Below, piece after piece: positions 9,730 through 18,104 of a DNA stretch of 64,000 nucleotides. The notes under the pieces were generated by a model, which was not told where the DNA came from, made no database searches, and saw nothing but the letters and a program-made list of their open reading frames with translations. The stretch is from the NCBI RefSeq assembly GCF_018070075.1, contig NZ_JAGPXE010000002.1, forward strand, positions 186,001-250,000. The letters run 5' to 3'. Position 1 is the stretch's first letter; each line of letters begins with the position of its first letter. Origin of the DNA: Saccharopolyspora endophytica (GTDB lineage Bacteria; Actinomycetota; Actinomycetes; Mycobacteriales; Pseudonocardiaceae). A program made the position numbers and the translations under genes.

Positions 9730-9762
9730 GAAGGCCCAGCACTCCCGGAGTGCTGGGCCTTC
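9730..9762. terminator. Bidirectional terminator between hemQ and msrB
   Basis: Perfect 15-bp stem GAAGGCCCAGCACTC / GAGTGCTGGGCCTTC with a 3-nt CCG loop, centred between two convergent genes. There is no U tract, as is usual in GC-rich actinomycetes. It should stop transcription from both sides. Confidence 0.9.
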
Positions 9763-9774
9763 TGCTGTCGCGGG

Positions 9775-10191
9775 TCAGCTCTCGACGAGGCGGACGGCGA
9801 TCGAGTTGATGCAGTAGCGCTGGTCGGTGGGCGTCGCGTAGCCCTCGCCGGTGAAGACGTGGCCGAGGTGACCGTGGCAGGAGGCGCAGAGGACCTCCGT
9901 GCGGACCATGCCCATGCTGCGGTCCTCGCGGACGATCACCGCGTCGGAGTCGCTCGGGTCGTAGAACGACGGCCAGCCGCAGTGCGACTCGAACTTGGTC
10001 TCGCTGCGGAACAGCTCCGCTCCGCAGCCCCGGCACTCGTAGACGCCCGTGGTCTTGGTGTCGACGTACTCGCCCACCCACGCGGGTTCGGTGGCGGACT
10101 GGCGCAGCACCGCGAACTCGTTCGGGGTGAGCTGCTCCCGCCACTCCTGCTCGCTCTTGGTGACCTTGGGAGTGCCTGCAACCGGATCCAT
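9775..10191 (-). CDS. msrB: Peptide methionine-R-sulfoxide reductase
   Basis: Reduces methionine-R-sulfoxide in proteins and so repairs oxidative damage. The 138 residues have every family feature: zinc-binding CxxC pairs Cys53/Cys56 (CRGCG) and Cys102/Cys105 (CASCH), catalytic Cys127 in RYCINS, and Cys71 in SHCGWPSF as a possible resolving cysteine. It ends 13 nt from the bidirectional terminator and is convergent with hemQ. Confidence 0.96.
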   Translation of the reverse strand: MDPVAGTPKVTKSEQEWREQLTPNEFAVLRQSATEPAWVGEYVDTKTTGVYECRGCGAELFRSETKFESHCGWPSFYDPSDSDAVIVREDRSMGMVRTEVLCASCHGHLGHVFTGEGYATPTDQRYCINSIAVRLVES

Positions 10192-10259
10192 GCTTCCACG
10201 CTAATGCGATCGAAGATCGATTGCTAAGTCGCCCGGTCCGATCGAGGCCCAGGCCACGA

Positions 10260-10553
10260 TCAGCCGAAGAAGACCCCGAGCATGTAGGCCACCGCGTTCC
10301 AGACTGTGAACAGCACGCCGAACAGGATCAGCACGACGACGATCACCGCCACCAGCCTGCGGTGGCCTCCGGTGCGGTTGGCGCTCTGGGCGAACTCGTC
10401 CACCCCGCGCAGCATGCCCTCGACCGTGGCCTCGGAATTCGGCCGGTCCATCCGCGCGCGGTGCTCGGCGAAGGCGCGGACCTCGGGATCGTTCTGATCG
10501 AGGTCGTCCAGGTCGCCGAAGCGGGCCGGCTCCTCGGATTCACGGCGCTGCAT
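10260..10553 (-). CDS. Small protein with one C-terminal transmembrane segment
   Basis: Unrecognised 97-residue protein. The first 65 residues are charged and acidic (EEPARFGDLDDLDQNDPEV); a hydrophobic stretch of about 28 residues near the C-terminus (LVAVIVVVLILFGVLFTVW) would anchor it in the membrane with the N-terminus probably cytoplasmic. I chose ATG 10553 because TACGGT (10565-10560, minus strand) predicts transcription starting exactly at that A. An ATG at 10574 in the same frame is the alternative start. No function can be assigned. Confidence 0.7.
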   Translation of the reverse strand: MQRRESEEPARFGDLDDLDQNDPEVRAFAEHRARMDRPNSEATVEGMLRGVDEFAQSANRTGGHRRLVAVIVVVLILFGVLFTVWNAVAYMLGVFFG

Positions 10554-10699
10554 CGGCACACCGTATCGCCTCATCAGCGGCGAGCGGAATCGCCGAGTTC
10601 ACCGAATGGAGTGGGGCCGACCAGGGCAAGAGCGCTCGCCGCCGCAGGCGAACCGCCTAGGCTGGGAAGAATTCATCGTGGAGCGCCGGGAGGGTGGCA

Positions 10700-11470
10700 T
10701 TGAGCGAGTCAGCCGCAGTCGAGGACGGCCGGTTCCTGCCGGAACTGCTGGTCACGCCACCGCAGCGGCACCGCCGCTGGACCGTGCTGCTGCGGATGCT
10801 GCTGCTCGTCCCGCACTTCATCGTGCTGTGGGCGCTGGGCATCGCGGCGGCCGTGGTGGTGTTCATCGGCTGGTTCGCCGCGCTGGTCCTGGGCAGGCTT
10901 CCCGAGTGGATCTCCGGGTTCCTCACCCTCTACATCTCCTACAGCACGCGGGTCGGAGCCTCCGCGTGGCTGCTGGTCGACCGCTACCCGCCGTTCGTCG
11001 TGGGAGATCCGCAGTTCCCGGTCGACGTCGAGATCCGGCCGGGTTCGCTCAATCGCTGGGCGGTGCTGTTCCGGTTCGTCCTGCTGATCCCGGCGGCGAT
11101 CGTGGCCGCGGTGACCTCGTGGGGGTTCGGCGTCCTGGCGTTCTTCCTGTGGCTGATCATCCTGGTCATGGGCCGCAACCCGCGACCGATCTTCGACGCC
11201 TCGGTGGCCGCCCTGCGCTACTCGATGCGCACCAACGCCTACATCTACCTGCTCACCGGCGCCTACCCGAAGCGGCTGTTCGGCGACGCCCGCGAGGAGG
11301 GCGAGGTCGCTGAGGTCCCGGCCGGCACGCGACCGCTGGTGATGTCCCGGGGCGGGCGGATCCTGCTGATCGTGTTCATCGTGCTCGGCGCTCTCGCGAT
11401 GGTGGGCAACGGCGCGGTGTCGTCCACGCAGCCGTCCCCGCACGAGTACCAGTACGCCCACCTCGGATGA
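10700..11470 (+). CDS. DUF4389 integral membrane protein
   Basis: Multi-pass membrane protein of 256 residues with two related halves, each with a pair of hydrophobic segments followed by an amphipathic region (VLLRMLLLVPHFIVLWALG; VLFRFVLLIPAAIVAAVTS; YSTRVGASAWLLVDRYPPF; YSMRTNAYIYLLTGAYP). A last hydrophobic segment lies near residue 220. The duplicated R-hydrophobic-P pattern is typical of DUF4389. I chose TTG 10700 because GGGAGG ends 6 nt upstream; the in-frame GTG 10694 would overlap that site. Function unknown. Confidence 0.8.
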   Translation: MSESAAVEDGRFLPELLVTPPQRHRRWTVLLRMLLLVPHFIVLWALGIAAAVVVFIGWFAALVLGRLPEWISGFLTLYISYSTRVGASAWLLVDRYPPFVVGDPQFPVDVEIRPGSLNRWAVLFRFVLLIPAAIVAAVTSWGFGVLAFFLWLIILVMGRNPRPIFDASVAALRYSMRTNAYIYLLTGAYPKRLFGDAREEGEVAEVPAGTRPLVMSRGGRILLIVFIVLGALAMVGNGAVSSTQPSPHEYQYAHLG

Positions 11471-11621
11471 TCGACCCGACGACCTCGTCCGGTCACTGAT
11501 CGCAGCCGCCGGATTCCGCTCCTCGGGCGACGTCGGTTCGCTCGTGCAGCGGTGTTCGGGTGGTTGGATCGGCGAGGAACATCGGACGGTGCTGGTATCC
11601 AACACCGATCGGAGGTCGGAG

Positions 11622-11714
11622 ATGGTCGGCACCGACGCACCGCACCAGGGCGGTTGCAGCTGCTGCGGCAGCTGCAGCGGTCCTTCCTGTGGCTGCTGCT
11701 CCAGCTGCGGCTGA
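11622..11714 (+). CDS. 30-residue cysteine-rich peptide with duplicated CxCCxxC motif
   Basis: Too short for standard gene lists. ATG 11622 is preceded by GGAGG at 11611-11615 with an ideal 6-nt gap; the stop is TGA 11712-11714. The peptide has an 11-residue N-terminus (MVGTDAPHQGG) and then eight cysteines at positions 12, 14, 15, 18, 23, 25, 26 and 29. These form two copies of C-x-C-C-x-x-C separated by SGPS. Serine and glycine fill the gaps. There is no signal peptide. The gene stands alone on this strand: DUF4389 ends 151 nt upstream and the next gene is convergent. A metal-binding (metallothionein-like) or redox role is possible, and a modified-peptide precursor is an alternative. I recognise no family. 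Confidence 0.6.
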   Translation: MVGTDAPHQGGCSCCGSCSGPSCGCCSSCG

Positions 11715-11746
11715 AGCGGCGGTGGCTTGCCCGGGGTGTTGCGGGA

Positions 11747-13306
11747 TCACTCCGGGCAGGCCATGCCCTCGGTGGGCACGACCCCCTGCACCAGGAATCG
11801 GCTGATCGCGTCGGTGACGCACGTCGAGCGGGTGATCGCTCCGTGCCCGGCGCCCTGCCAGCGCATCGACACCCCGGTCGGCAGCTCGTCGGCCAGGTGA
11901 TCGGTGCCCAGCGCCAGCGCCCGCGGATCGTGGGCCGTGGTGATCACCGGGATCGGCGGCAGATCCGCGCGGCGAGGAGTCGGCAGCGGCTGCTGCGGAA
12001 CCGGCCACGACCCGCACCACACCACGCGCTGCGCCGCGACCCCGCCGAACAGCGGGAAGCGGTTCACCCAGTCCTGCGCGATCTCGCTGCTGCGCTGCGG
12101 CGGGACGCGCAACGTCGTGTCGTTGCAGCTGGTGATCAGGTCGCCGTCGAACCACGGCGGGTTCACGCCCTGCGGGGCGACCAGCGGGGCGGTGAGCTCG
12201 GCGAGGCGCGTGCCGTCACCGCGGCCGCCCGCCGCCAGCGCCTCCGCCAGCGCGGGCCAGCCGTTGCGGTCGGAGAGCCCCTGCAGCACCGCCTGCATGA
12301 CCCGGCCCGCCGACACGGACGTGCCCGGCGCGGGCAGCGGGGCGTTCCGGGTGCGCTCGACCAGGTCGCTGACGGTCTGCCGGGGATTCGGCCCGAGCGG
12401 GCAGTTGCGGCTGACGCAGTCGGCGGCGAAGACGTCGAAGGTCTGCTCGGCGGTTTGCGCCTGGTACTCGGCCTGCCCCATCGAGTCGCGCGTCGGGTCC
12501 GGGGCGCCGTCGATCACGAACCGCCCGACCCCGCCGGGGTACCGCTCGGCGTAGGTCGTCAGCAGCCGCCCGGCCTCGCCGCGGCCGATCGCGTGCAGCC
12601 TCGGCACGCCCAGTTCCAGGCGGAGTTCTTCCAGGTCGGAGGCGGTGCGCCAGGTGTCGTAGGCCTGCAGTCGCTCGTCGAGCTTGAGCAGGCACTCCTG
12701 GCTGGCCGACAGCACCGACTCCAGCAGCCGGTCCAGATCCGCTCGCTGGGTCGCGCGCGGATCGAAGCCCAGGACCTCCTCGCGCTGCTGCGGCGGAACG
12801 CAGTCGGCGGGTTCCGACTCGCCGGTGCCTCGCCGGTCCATGCCGATGATGTCGAAGGTGTTGCGGATCTCCGGCGGCAGTTGCGTGGCCATCCGCGCGG
12901 CGAAGGTCGTGCCGGGCTCGCCGCCGACATCGCCCACGACCACCAGCGGGACCCGGCCCGAGCCCGTGCGGATCAACGAGTTGCGCGCGGTGCCCCGCTC
13001 CGGGGCCTCCGGTGCGTCGAGCGTGGAGAGCAGGCGGGAGCAGGAGAACGTCAGGCCGGGCGGCAAGGCTCCCAGCTCAGCGCGGGTCTGGTCGGTGCAG
13101 TCCTGCCAGTTCAGCGCGTCGTTGGGAGCGGCGCCCAGCGGCGGCACGGGCCGCGGCTTCGGCGGCTGCGGCGCGGGCGCCACCTGCTGCTCGCTGTCGT
13201 GGTAGGCGACCGCGGGGCGCTGGGACGGCCCGACCGAACAACCGGCGACCACCAGCAGCAGCAACGGCAGCAGCGCGGCCCCGGCCCGGTTGATGGTGCG
13301 CGGCAC
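11747..13306 (-). CDS. Secreted alpha/beta-hydrolase-like lipoprotein, nucleophile not conserved
   Basis: Lipoprotein of 519 residues with signal peptide and lipobox VVAGC (Cys23), resembling the TAP-like tripeptidyl-peptidase/proteinase group of actinomycetes. A Pro/Ala linker follows the lipid anchor. The oxyanion-side motif GMDRRGTGES, the late Asp in TTAHDPRA and His in GAGHGA are present. The expected nucleophile elbow GxSxG reads IGRGEAGRL, so no serine is visible at the catalytic position. It may be a pseudoenzyme or use another residue. GTG 13306 was chosen for AGGAG 5 nt upstream; an ATG at 13345 is possible. Confidence 0.82.
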   Translation of the reverse strand: MPRTINRAGAALLPLLLLVVAGCSVGPSQRPAVAYHDSEQQVAPAPQPPKPRPVPPLGAAPNDALNWQDCTDQTRAELGALPPGLTFSCSRLLSTLDAPEAPERGTARNSLIRTGSGRVPLVVVGDVGGEPGTTFAARMATQLPPEIRNTFDIIGMDRRGTGESEPADCVPPQQREEVLGFDPRATQRADLDRLLESVLSASQECLLKLDERLQAYDTWRTASDLEELRLELGVPRLHAIGRGEAGRLLTTYAERYPGGVGRFVIDGAPDPTRDSMGQAEYQAQTAEQTFDVFAADCVSRNCPLGPNPRQTVSDLVERTRNAPLPAPGTSVSAGRVMQAVLQGLSDRNGWPALAEALAAGGRGDGTRLAELTAPLVAPQGVNPPWFDGDLITSCNDTTLRVPPQRSSEIAQDWVNRFPLFGGVAAQRVVWCGSWPVPQQPLPTPRRADLPPIPVITTAHDPRALALGTDHLADELPTGVSMRWQGAGHGAITRSTCVTDAISRFLVQGVVPTEGMACPE

Positions 13307-13556
13307 AAGAACTCCTAGTCGACCGGCGAACGTGCTACGCAGCATCCCATGATCGACGTGTGACCTCGGTTAGGGGACGTTCCGCGCACGGTCGTCGGCT
13401 GGTTCTCCGTGGTCAGCGGAAGTCGCACCCGGCTCCGGATGCGAGGGTCCGGTGCGCTCCCGCAGGGTGCCCAGGAGCACCTCCGGCGCTCGTTCTGGTC
13501 GGGTGTTCGCTGGGATAGCGTGCTGGTCGTTGCCGTTTGAGCCGTGAAGGAGCGTT

Positions 13557-14480
13557 GTGCAGGTCGCCTGGGGGCCGGGAGACGAACGTCGGTGGAGCGC
13601 GAGCCGGGTGTCGGCCGCTGCGCTGGGAGCCGTGCCGCCGCCGATGATGGTGCTGGTCGGCGTGGTCAGCGTGCAGGTGGGCGCCGCGTTCGCCAAGCAG
13701 CTGTTCAGCGTCGCCGGGGCCTCGGGCGTGGTGCTGCTGCGGCTGGTGTTCGCCGCGCTGATCCTGCTGGCGGTGTTCCGCCCGTCGTTGCGGCTGGATT
13801 GGCCGACGCTGCGCGTCATCGCCGGGTACGGGCTGGTGCTCGCCGGCATGAACATGTGCATCTACCAGGCGTTCGAGCGGATTCCGCTGGGCGCTGCGGT
13901 GACCATCGAGTTCCTCGGGCCGCTGACGGTGGCGCTGTTCGGTTCGCACCGCAAGCTCGATGTCGTGTGGGCGCTGCTGGCCGGAACCGGCGTGTTCCTG
14001 CTGTCCCGCGTCGAAGGAGGCCTCGACTGGGTCGGCGTCGCGTTCGCGCTGGCCGCGGGGGTCTGCTGGGCCGGGTACATCCTGCTCGGCGCCAAGCTCG
14101 GCAGCCGCACCACCGGAACCTCCGGGCTGGCGCTGGCGATGGCCTTCGGCGCCCTGGTCGCGCTGCCCATCGGTGCGTTCGACTCCGGACCCGCCCTGCT
14201 GAGCCCGACGGTGCTGATCATCGGGCTGGTGGTCGCGCTGATGTCCTCGGTGGTGCCCTACACGCTCGAACTCGAAGCGCTCCGCCGGATGCCGGCCCGC
14301 GTCTTCGGCATCTTGATGAGCACCGAACCCGCCGTCGCGGCCCTCGCCGGCCTGGTGGTCCTCGGCGAGCTCCTGACCGGTTGGCAGTGGCTGGCCATCT
14401 GCTGCGTCGTCATCGCCTCCGTCGGCTCGGTCGCGACCACCCGCACAACCCCCGAGTCAAGCGACCCACCCGCGAATTAG
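13557..14480 (+). CDS. EamA/RhtA-family exporter
   Basis: Drug/metabolite transporter superfamily protein of 307 residues with about ten hydrophobic segments in two EamA repeats. RhtA-like features include EFLGPLTVAL in the first repeat and MSTEPAVAALAGLVVLGE in the second, which fits amino-acid or homoserine/threonine efflux. GTG 13557 follows GAAGGAG. A TAGCGT -10 element lies at 13516-13521. It is convergent with the panE-like gene across an AT-rich perfect palindrome. The actual substrate is unknown. Confidence 0.88.
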   Translation: MQVAWGPGDERRWSASRVSAAALGAVPPPMMVLVGVVSVQVGAAFAKQLFSVAGASGVVLLRLVFAALILLAVFRPSLRLDWPTLRVIAGYGLVLAGMNMCIYQAFERIPLGAAVTIEFLGPLTVALFGSHRKLDVVWALLAGTGVFLLSRVEGGLDWVGVAFALAAGVCWAGYILLGAKLGSRTTGTSGLALAMAFGALVALPIGAFDSGPALLSPTVLIIGLVVALMSSVVPYTLELEALRRMPARVFGILMSTEPAVAALAGLVVLGELLTGWQWLAICCVVIASVGSVATTRTTPESSDPPAN

Positions 14481-14498
14481 CCCGGCCGAGCGACAAAA

Positions 14499-14522
14499 TT
14501 CGAATTTCGCGCGAAATTCGAA
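14499..14522. terminator. AT-rich perfect palindrome between convergent genes
   Basis: A 24-bp perfect palindrome with half-site TTCGAATTTCGC, starting 18 nt after the EamA stop and before the end of the convergent panE-like gene. Its low GC stands out from the surroundings. Position suggests a bidirectional terminator; a protein-binding site is the alternative since there is no loop. Confidence 0.55.
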
Positions 14523-14590
14523 ATGGCATCCCGGCCACGGCGCTGAGCTGCGACGACATGCCCGGGTGCGGGGGACGCGGCGGTGTTGGG

Positions 14591-15475
14591 TCAGGGGTTG
14601 GGCTTGATCGCGCGGAGGAGGGTCAGGAGCGTGCGGTTGAGGGGGACCGGGATGTCGTGGCGGTCGGCCGCCCGGACGAGAGTTCCGGTGATGTGCTCGT
14701 GCTCCAGGGGGAGACCGGCGAGGCGGTCGTAGAGCATCGAGGTTCCGTTGGTCGGCGGCATCTGGGCCGTGTAGTCGGCCAGGACCTTGTCCGCGTCCTG
14801 CTGCGTCAGCGAGGCCCCCTCGGCCTGGGCGACCGCGATCGCCTCGGTGAGGATGCCCGCGCAGAGTTCCTGGACCTCGGCGTCGGCGAGCACGTCCAGG
14901 CGGCGCAGGGTCAGCGCGGTGATCGGGTTCGGAGCGACGTTGGTGAGCATCTTGCGCCAGGCCGCGGTGTGGAAGTCGTGGGTCTCGCGCAGCTTCAGCG
15001 CCGAGCCCGCCAGCATCGACACGAACCGGGAACCGAGATCGCCCGCGGGGACCTGCACGGTGGCCGGGGACCGGCGCACCACGCGGCCGGGGCTGGTCCG
15101 CTCGGCTCCGACGTAGATCAGCGCGGGCAGCACGGGAGCCTGCAGCCGCAGCTCGGCGACCGACTCGCGGTGCGCGACACCGTTCTGCACGACCACCAGG
15201 GGTGTGCGCCCGTCGTCGAGCTCGCGCAGCCAGGGAGCCGTGCTCGGCACGTCGTGGACCTTGGTCGTCAGCACGATCCAGTCGAACCCGCCGACGGCAC
15301 CCGGATCGGTCGCCACCGACACCGGGACCTCCACCGGCCCGTCGGGCGCGTCCACCACCAGCCGCTCGAACGGGGTGCGCACGCACATCGTCACCTCGTG
15401 GCCTGCGGCGTGCGCCGCTTCGGCGATCACCCCGCCGATACCACCTGAACCGATCACCGCAATCCGCTCTGCCAC
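14591..15475 (-). CDS. Ketopantoate reductase-like NADPH-dependent oxidoreductase
   Basis: PanE/ApbA-family protein of 294 residues. The N-terminal Rossmann motif is IAVIGSGGIGGVIAEAA; the C-terminal helical domain has the family stretch WRKMLTNVAPNPITAL, with Lys and Asn placed as in the ketopantoate-reductase active site. It would reduce 2-ketopantoate to pantoate in CoA synthesis, but many PanE homologues act on other 2-keto acids. GTG 15475 is 11 nt after the ligase stop, so it is the last gene of the Asp23/ligase transcript. No other pantothenate gene is near. Confidence 0.85.
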   Translation of the reverse strand: MAERIAVIGSGGIGGVIAEAAHAAGHEVTMCVRTPFERLVVDAPDGPVEVPVSVATDPGAVGGFDWIVLTTKVHDVPSTAPWLRELDDGRTPLVVVQNGVAHRESVAELRLQAPVLPALIYVGAERTSPGRVVRRSPATVQVPAGDLGSRFVSMLAGSALKLRETHDFHTAAWRKMLTNVAPNPITALTLRRLDVLADAEVQELCAGILTEAIAVAQAEGASLTQQDADKVLADYTAQMPPTNGTSMLYDRLAGLPLEHEHITGTLVRAADRHDIPVPLNRTLLTLLRAIKPNP

Positions 15476-15486
15476 GGGAGCGGACG

Positions 15487-16590
15487 TTACCCGCTCGAAC
15501 GATCCGTGCGGTGCACTGCGCCGAACAGCACCGAGTCGAGGTCGTAGCGCATCGGCTCGTCCAGCTGGGCGTAGTCGCAGGACTCCGGGTCCCGGTCGGG
15601 ACGCCAGCGCACGAACTGCGTGGTGTGCCGGAACCGGGCCGGATGCCCGCCTTCGGTGTGGTCGTAGGAGACCTCCACGACCCGCTCCGGGCGCAGCGGC
15701 ACCCACGGCTGCTCGTTGCTGTTCCAGCGGTTCACCGACCCGGGCAGCCGCCGCCCGGTCGCGTTCTCGCCCACCCACGGGTGCTCGCCCTCGGTGATCA
15801 GCTCGCTGAGCTCCCCGGCCAGCTCACGCCTGCGCGCGGCGGAGAACGAACCGACGACGCCGACGTGGTGCAGCACCCCGTGCTCGTCGTGCAGCCCCAG
15901 CTGCAACGACCCGACCGCGGTGCCGGGTTCGGTGTTGGCGTGCCAGCGGAGCCCGGCGACCACGCAGTCGACGGTGCGCGAGTGCTTGATCTTGAGCATC
16001 GTCCGCTTGCCCGGCACGTACCGGCCGTCGAGGGGCTTGGCGATGATGCCGTCCAGCCCGGCGCCCTCGAACAGCCGGAACCACTCCTCGGCCAGCTCCG
16101 GATCCTCGGTGGCTGGGGTGGTGCGCAGACCCGGGCGGTCCAGCCCCAGGTCGGCGAGCAGCGAGCGGCGTTCGGACTGGGCCGATCCGGTGAGGTCCTG
16201 GTCGTCCAGCGCCAGCAGGTCGAAGGCGATGAAGGTCGCCGGGGTGCGCTCGGCGAGCGCCTTGACCCGGCTGGCAGCGGGGTGGATCCGCTCGCTGAGC
16301 AGGTTCCAGTCGAGCCGGTCCCCGTCGGAGTCGTGGTGGATCACCACCAGCTCCCCGTCGAGCACCGCCGGGCGCTCCAGCTGCTGGGCGAGCGTCGCCT
16401 GCACCTCGGGGAAGTAGCGCTCCAGCCCGCGCCCGGTGCGCGACTGCAGCAGCACCGGACTGCCGGGATCGACGAACGCCAGGCAGCGGAAGCCGTCCCA
16501 CTTCGGCTCGAACAGCAGGCCCTCGCGGCGCGGCACGCCGTCGACCGGACTGGCCAGCATCGGTTTCACCGGCGGGTGCAGCGGCAGCAC
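15487..16590 (-). CDS. ATP-dependent DNA ligase, LigC type
   Basis: Stand-alone ATP-dependent ligase of 367 residues, distinct from the replicative NAD+ ligase. The adenylated lysine is Lys30 in motif I, EPKWDGFR. Further nucleotidyl-transferase motifs follow: LDGELVV, FIAFDLLAL, DGIIAKPLDGRYVPGKR and MLKIKH. An OB-fold domain fills the C-terminal third. No polymerase or nuclease domain is fused, unlike LigD. Family members act in base-excision or stationary-phase repair. GTG 16590 has AGGAGG 5 nt upstream. It sits between the envelope-stress operon and the panE-like gene, apparently co-transcribed. Confidence 0.92.
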   Translation of the reverse strand: MLPLHPPVKPMLASPVDGVPRREGLLFEPKWDGFRCLAFVDPGSPVLLQSRTGRGLERYFPEVQATLAQQLERPAVLDGELVVIHHDSDGDRLDWNLLSERIHPAASRVKALAERTPATFIAFDLLALDDQDLTGSAQSERRSLLADLGLDRPGLRTTPATEDPELAEEWFRLFEGAGLDGIIAKPLDGRYVPGKRTMLKIKHSRTVDCVVAGLRWHANTEPGTAVGSLQLGLHDEHGVLHHVGVVGSFSAARRRELAGELSELITEGEHPWVGENATGRRLPGSVNRWNSNEQPWVPLRPERVVEVSYDHTEGGHPARFRHTTQFVRWRPDRDPESCDYAQLDEPMRYDLDSVLFGAVHRTDRSSG

Positions 16591-16599
16591 GACGGCCTC

Positions 16600-17202
16600 C
16601 TACTGAACGCGTTGCTTGGGAGCGCGGTCCAGTCGCAGCCGGATGGCCGTGGGCAGAGTCTCCCGTCCCAGCGCCTGGCGGGCGCGGGCGAGGACCTTCT
16701 CGTCCAGCTCCTCCCACACGTGCCGGACGTTGGTGCCCTCCTGCAGCGACAGCGTCAGGCGCAGCGACGGCGAGCGGTCGGTGCCGGCCATCCGCACCCG
16801 GGCCCGCTTGACGCCCTGGACCTGCTCGGCATCGGCCCGCACGGCGTCGGACAGCGCCCCGGCCGTCACGTCGAGGTCGCCCGAGTCGGAGCGCTCCAGG
16901 CGGAAGTCCGGCCGCTGCTCGGGCCGCAGCGCGCGCACCAGCCACCACAGGCCCAGCACGAACAGCACGAGCCCGGCGACGATGCCGATCACCGCGGCCA
17001 GCCGCGAGTTGGCCTGCACCCACTGCACCACCAGCGGATCGGCCACCGGCCGCTGCGCGCGGAACACGCCCAGCACCCCGGAACCCACGACGATCGCGGC
17101 GGCGCCCACCAGCAGCGACAGCAGGCCCAACAGGGTCACGGCGCCGCGTTCGAACCCCGCGCCGCGACCGATCGGAGTGCTGCTCGGCTTGATCTCGCTC
17201 AT
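16600..17202 (-). CDS. AmaP-like Asp23 membrane anchor
   Basis: Membrane protein of 200 residues with two hydrophobic segments near the N-terminus (about 21-43 and 68-90) and a cytoplasmic C-terminal domain. This fits the alkaline-shock membrane anchor (AmaP) that tethers Asp23 proteins. It is the seventh gene of the operon; its ATG overlaps the end of the DUF6286 gene by 4 nt, and the ligase gene starts 9 nt after its stop. The assignment rests on architecture and operon partners more than on strong motifs. Confidence 0.75.
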   Translation of the reverse strand: MSEIKPSSTPIGRGAGFERGAVTLLGLLSLLVGAAAIVVGSGVLGVFRAQRPVADPLVVQWVQANSRLAAVIGIVAGLVLFVLGLWWLVRALRPEQRPDFRLERSDSGDLDVTAGALSDAVRADAEQVQGVKRARVRMAGTDRSPSLRLTLSLQEGTNVRHVWEELDEKVLARARQALGRETLPTAIRLRLDRAPKQRVQ

Positions 17203-17735
17203 CGGCGCTCCTTGGGCGTGGCCAGCGACACCTGCACCTTGGGCGTGCTGGGCAGCGGAAGGTCACCGACGGCGTGCTCGGCGGTCTCGGTCAGCCGCCC
17301 TCGCAGGTCACCGGTTTCCCGGAAGCGCGAGGTGGCCTTGACGCGGACCCGCTTCGCGCCGGCGGTGACGGTCGCGCCCGCGACACCGTCCTGGTCGCGG
17401 ACCTGGTGCCCGACCAGCCGCGCGAGCGAACGGCGGTCGGTGGTCACGGTGACCTCGGGAGCCGGGTCGTGCAGCCGGATCTCCCGGTGCCCCGCGCTCA
17501 TCCCGGCGATCAGCAGCACCAGGCCGAGCACGATCAGCGCGCAGGCCATGAGCCGCACCGGCACGTCGTTCCACGAGAACCCGGCCAGCGCATCGCGCAC
17601 CGCGGCCGGACCGAGGATGAGGCCGCGGCCGCCCGGCCGGATCAGCGGCCACACCGACTCGATGGTCAGCAGCGCTCCGGCGGCGGCGAGGACGATGCCG
17701 GCCACGGCGGTGATCAGTCGTACGAACAGGCGCAT
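17199..17735 (-). CDS. DUF6286-type membrane protein of the Asp23 operon
   Basis: Protein of 178 residues with an N-terminal hydrophobic segment (VRLITAVAGIVLAAAGALL), a second near 62-82 (MACALIVLGLVLLIAGMSAG), and a soluble C-terminal domain rich in beta-forming residues (RVRVKATSRF). The short domain after the membrane segments resembles the one in the AmaP-like neighbour. It starts 3 nt after the Asp23 gene and ends overlapping the next gene. It probably takes part in anchoring or organising Asp23 proteins; direct evidence is lacking. Confidence 0.75.
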   Translation of the reverse strand: MRLFVRLITAVAGIVLAAAGALLTIESVWPLIRPGGRGLILGPAAVRDALAGFSWNDVPVRLMACALIVLGLVLLIAGMSAGHREIRLHDPAPEVTVTTDRRSLARLVGHQVRDQDGVAGATVTAGAKRVRVKATSRFRETGDLRGRLTETAEHAVGDLPLPSTPKVQVSLATPKERR

Positions 17736-17738
17736 CGC

Positions 17739-18104
17739 TCACTCCACCCGGGGTGCCGCGGCCGGTGGGACCAGCCCGGACACGGTCACGTCGACGCTGC
17801 GCACCGTGCAGCCCGCGATGCGGGACAGCTCGGCCTCGACCCGCTCGCGCATCGAGGCGACGGTGTCGCGCACCGGGTTCGGGTAGCGCAGCGCCACGGT
17901 CAGCCGGACCCGCAACGCGTCGTCCGGGCCGCTGATCTCGGCACCGGCCGCGTGCTTGCGGCCGCTGCGCGCGCTGCCCGGGTCGACGTCGGCGGCGTGC
18001 TCGGCGATCTTGCGCAGCACCGAGCGGTTGATGTGCAGGTCGCCGCGCTCCTCCAGCGCTTCGTCGGAGGTGGACTCCTCCGGCTTGGTCGCGGCTGCGG
18101 TCAT
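17739..18104 (-). CDS. Asp23/Gls24 family envelope stress protein (central)
   Basis: Asp23/Gls24 protein of 121 residues. The core begins with INRSVLRKIAEHAADV and continues through RVRLTVALRYPNPVRDTVASMRERVEAELSRIAG to VRSVDVTVSGL, the typical pattern of strands around a helix. It is cytoplasmic and presumably membrane-tethered by the two downstream membrane proteins. Its ATG overlaps the stop of the preceding 60-residue gene by 4 nt. Confidence 0.88.
   Translation of the reverse strand: MTAAATKPEESTSDEALEERGDLHINRSVLRKIAEHAADVDPGSARSGRKHAAGAEISGPDDALRVRLTVALRYPNPVRDTVASMRERVEAELSRIAGCTVRSVDVTVSGLVPPAAAPRVE

Noticed and set aside
11622..11714. Cysteine-responsive leader peptide (attenuator) interpretation of the cysteine-rich frame
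   Set aside because: Such leaders precede a co-directional sulfur operon. The next gene on this strand starts more than 1.8 kb downstream and the adjacent gene is convergent.
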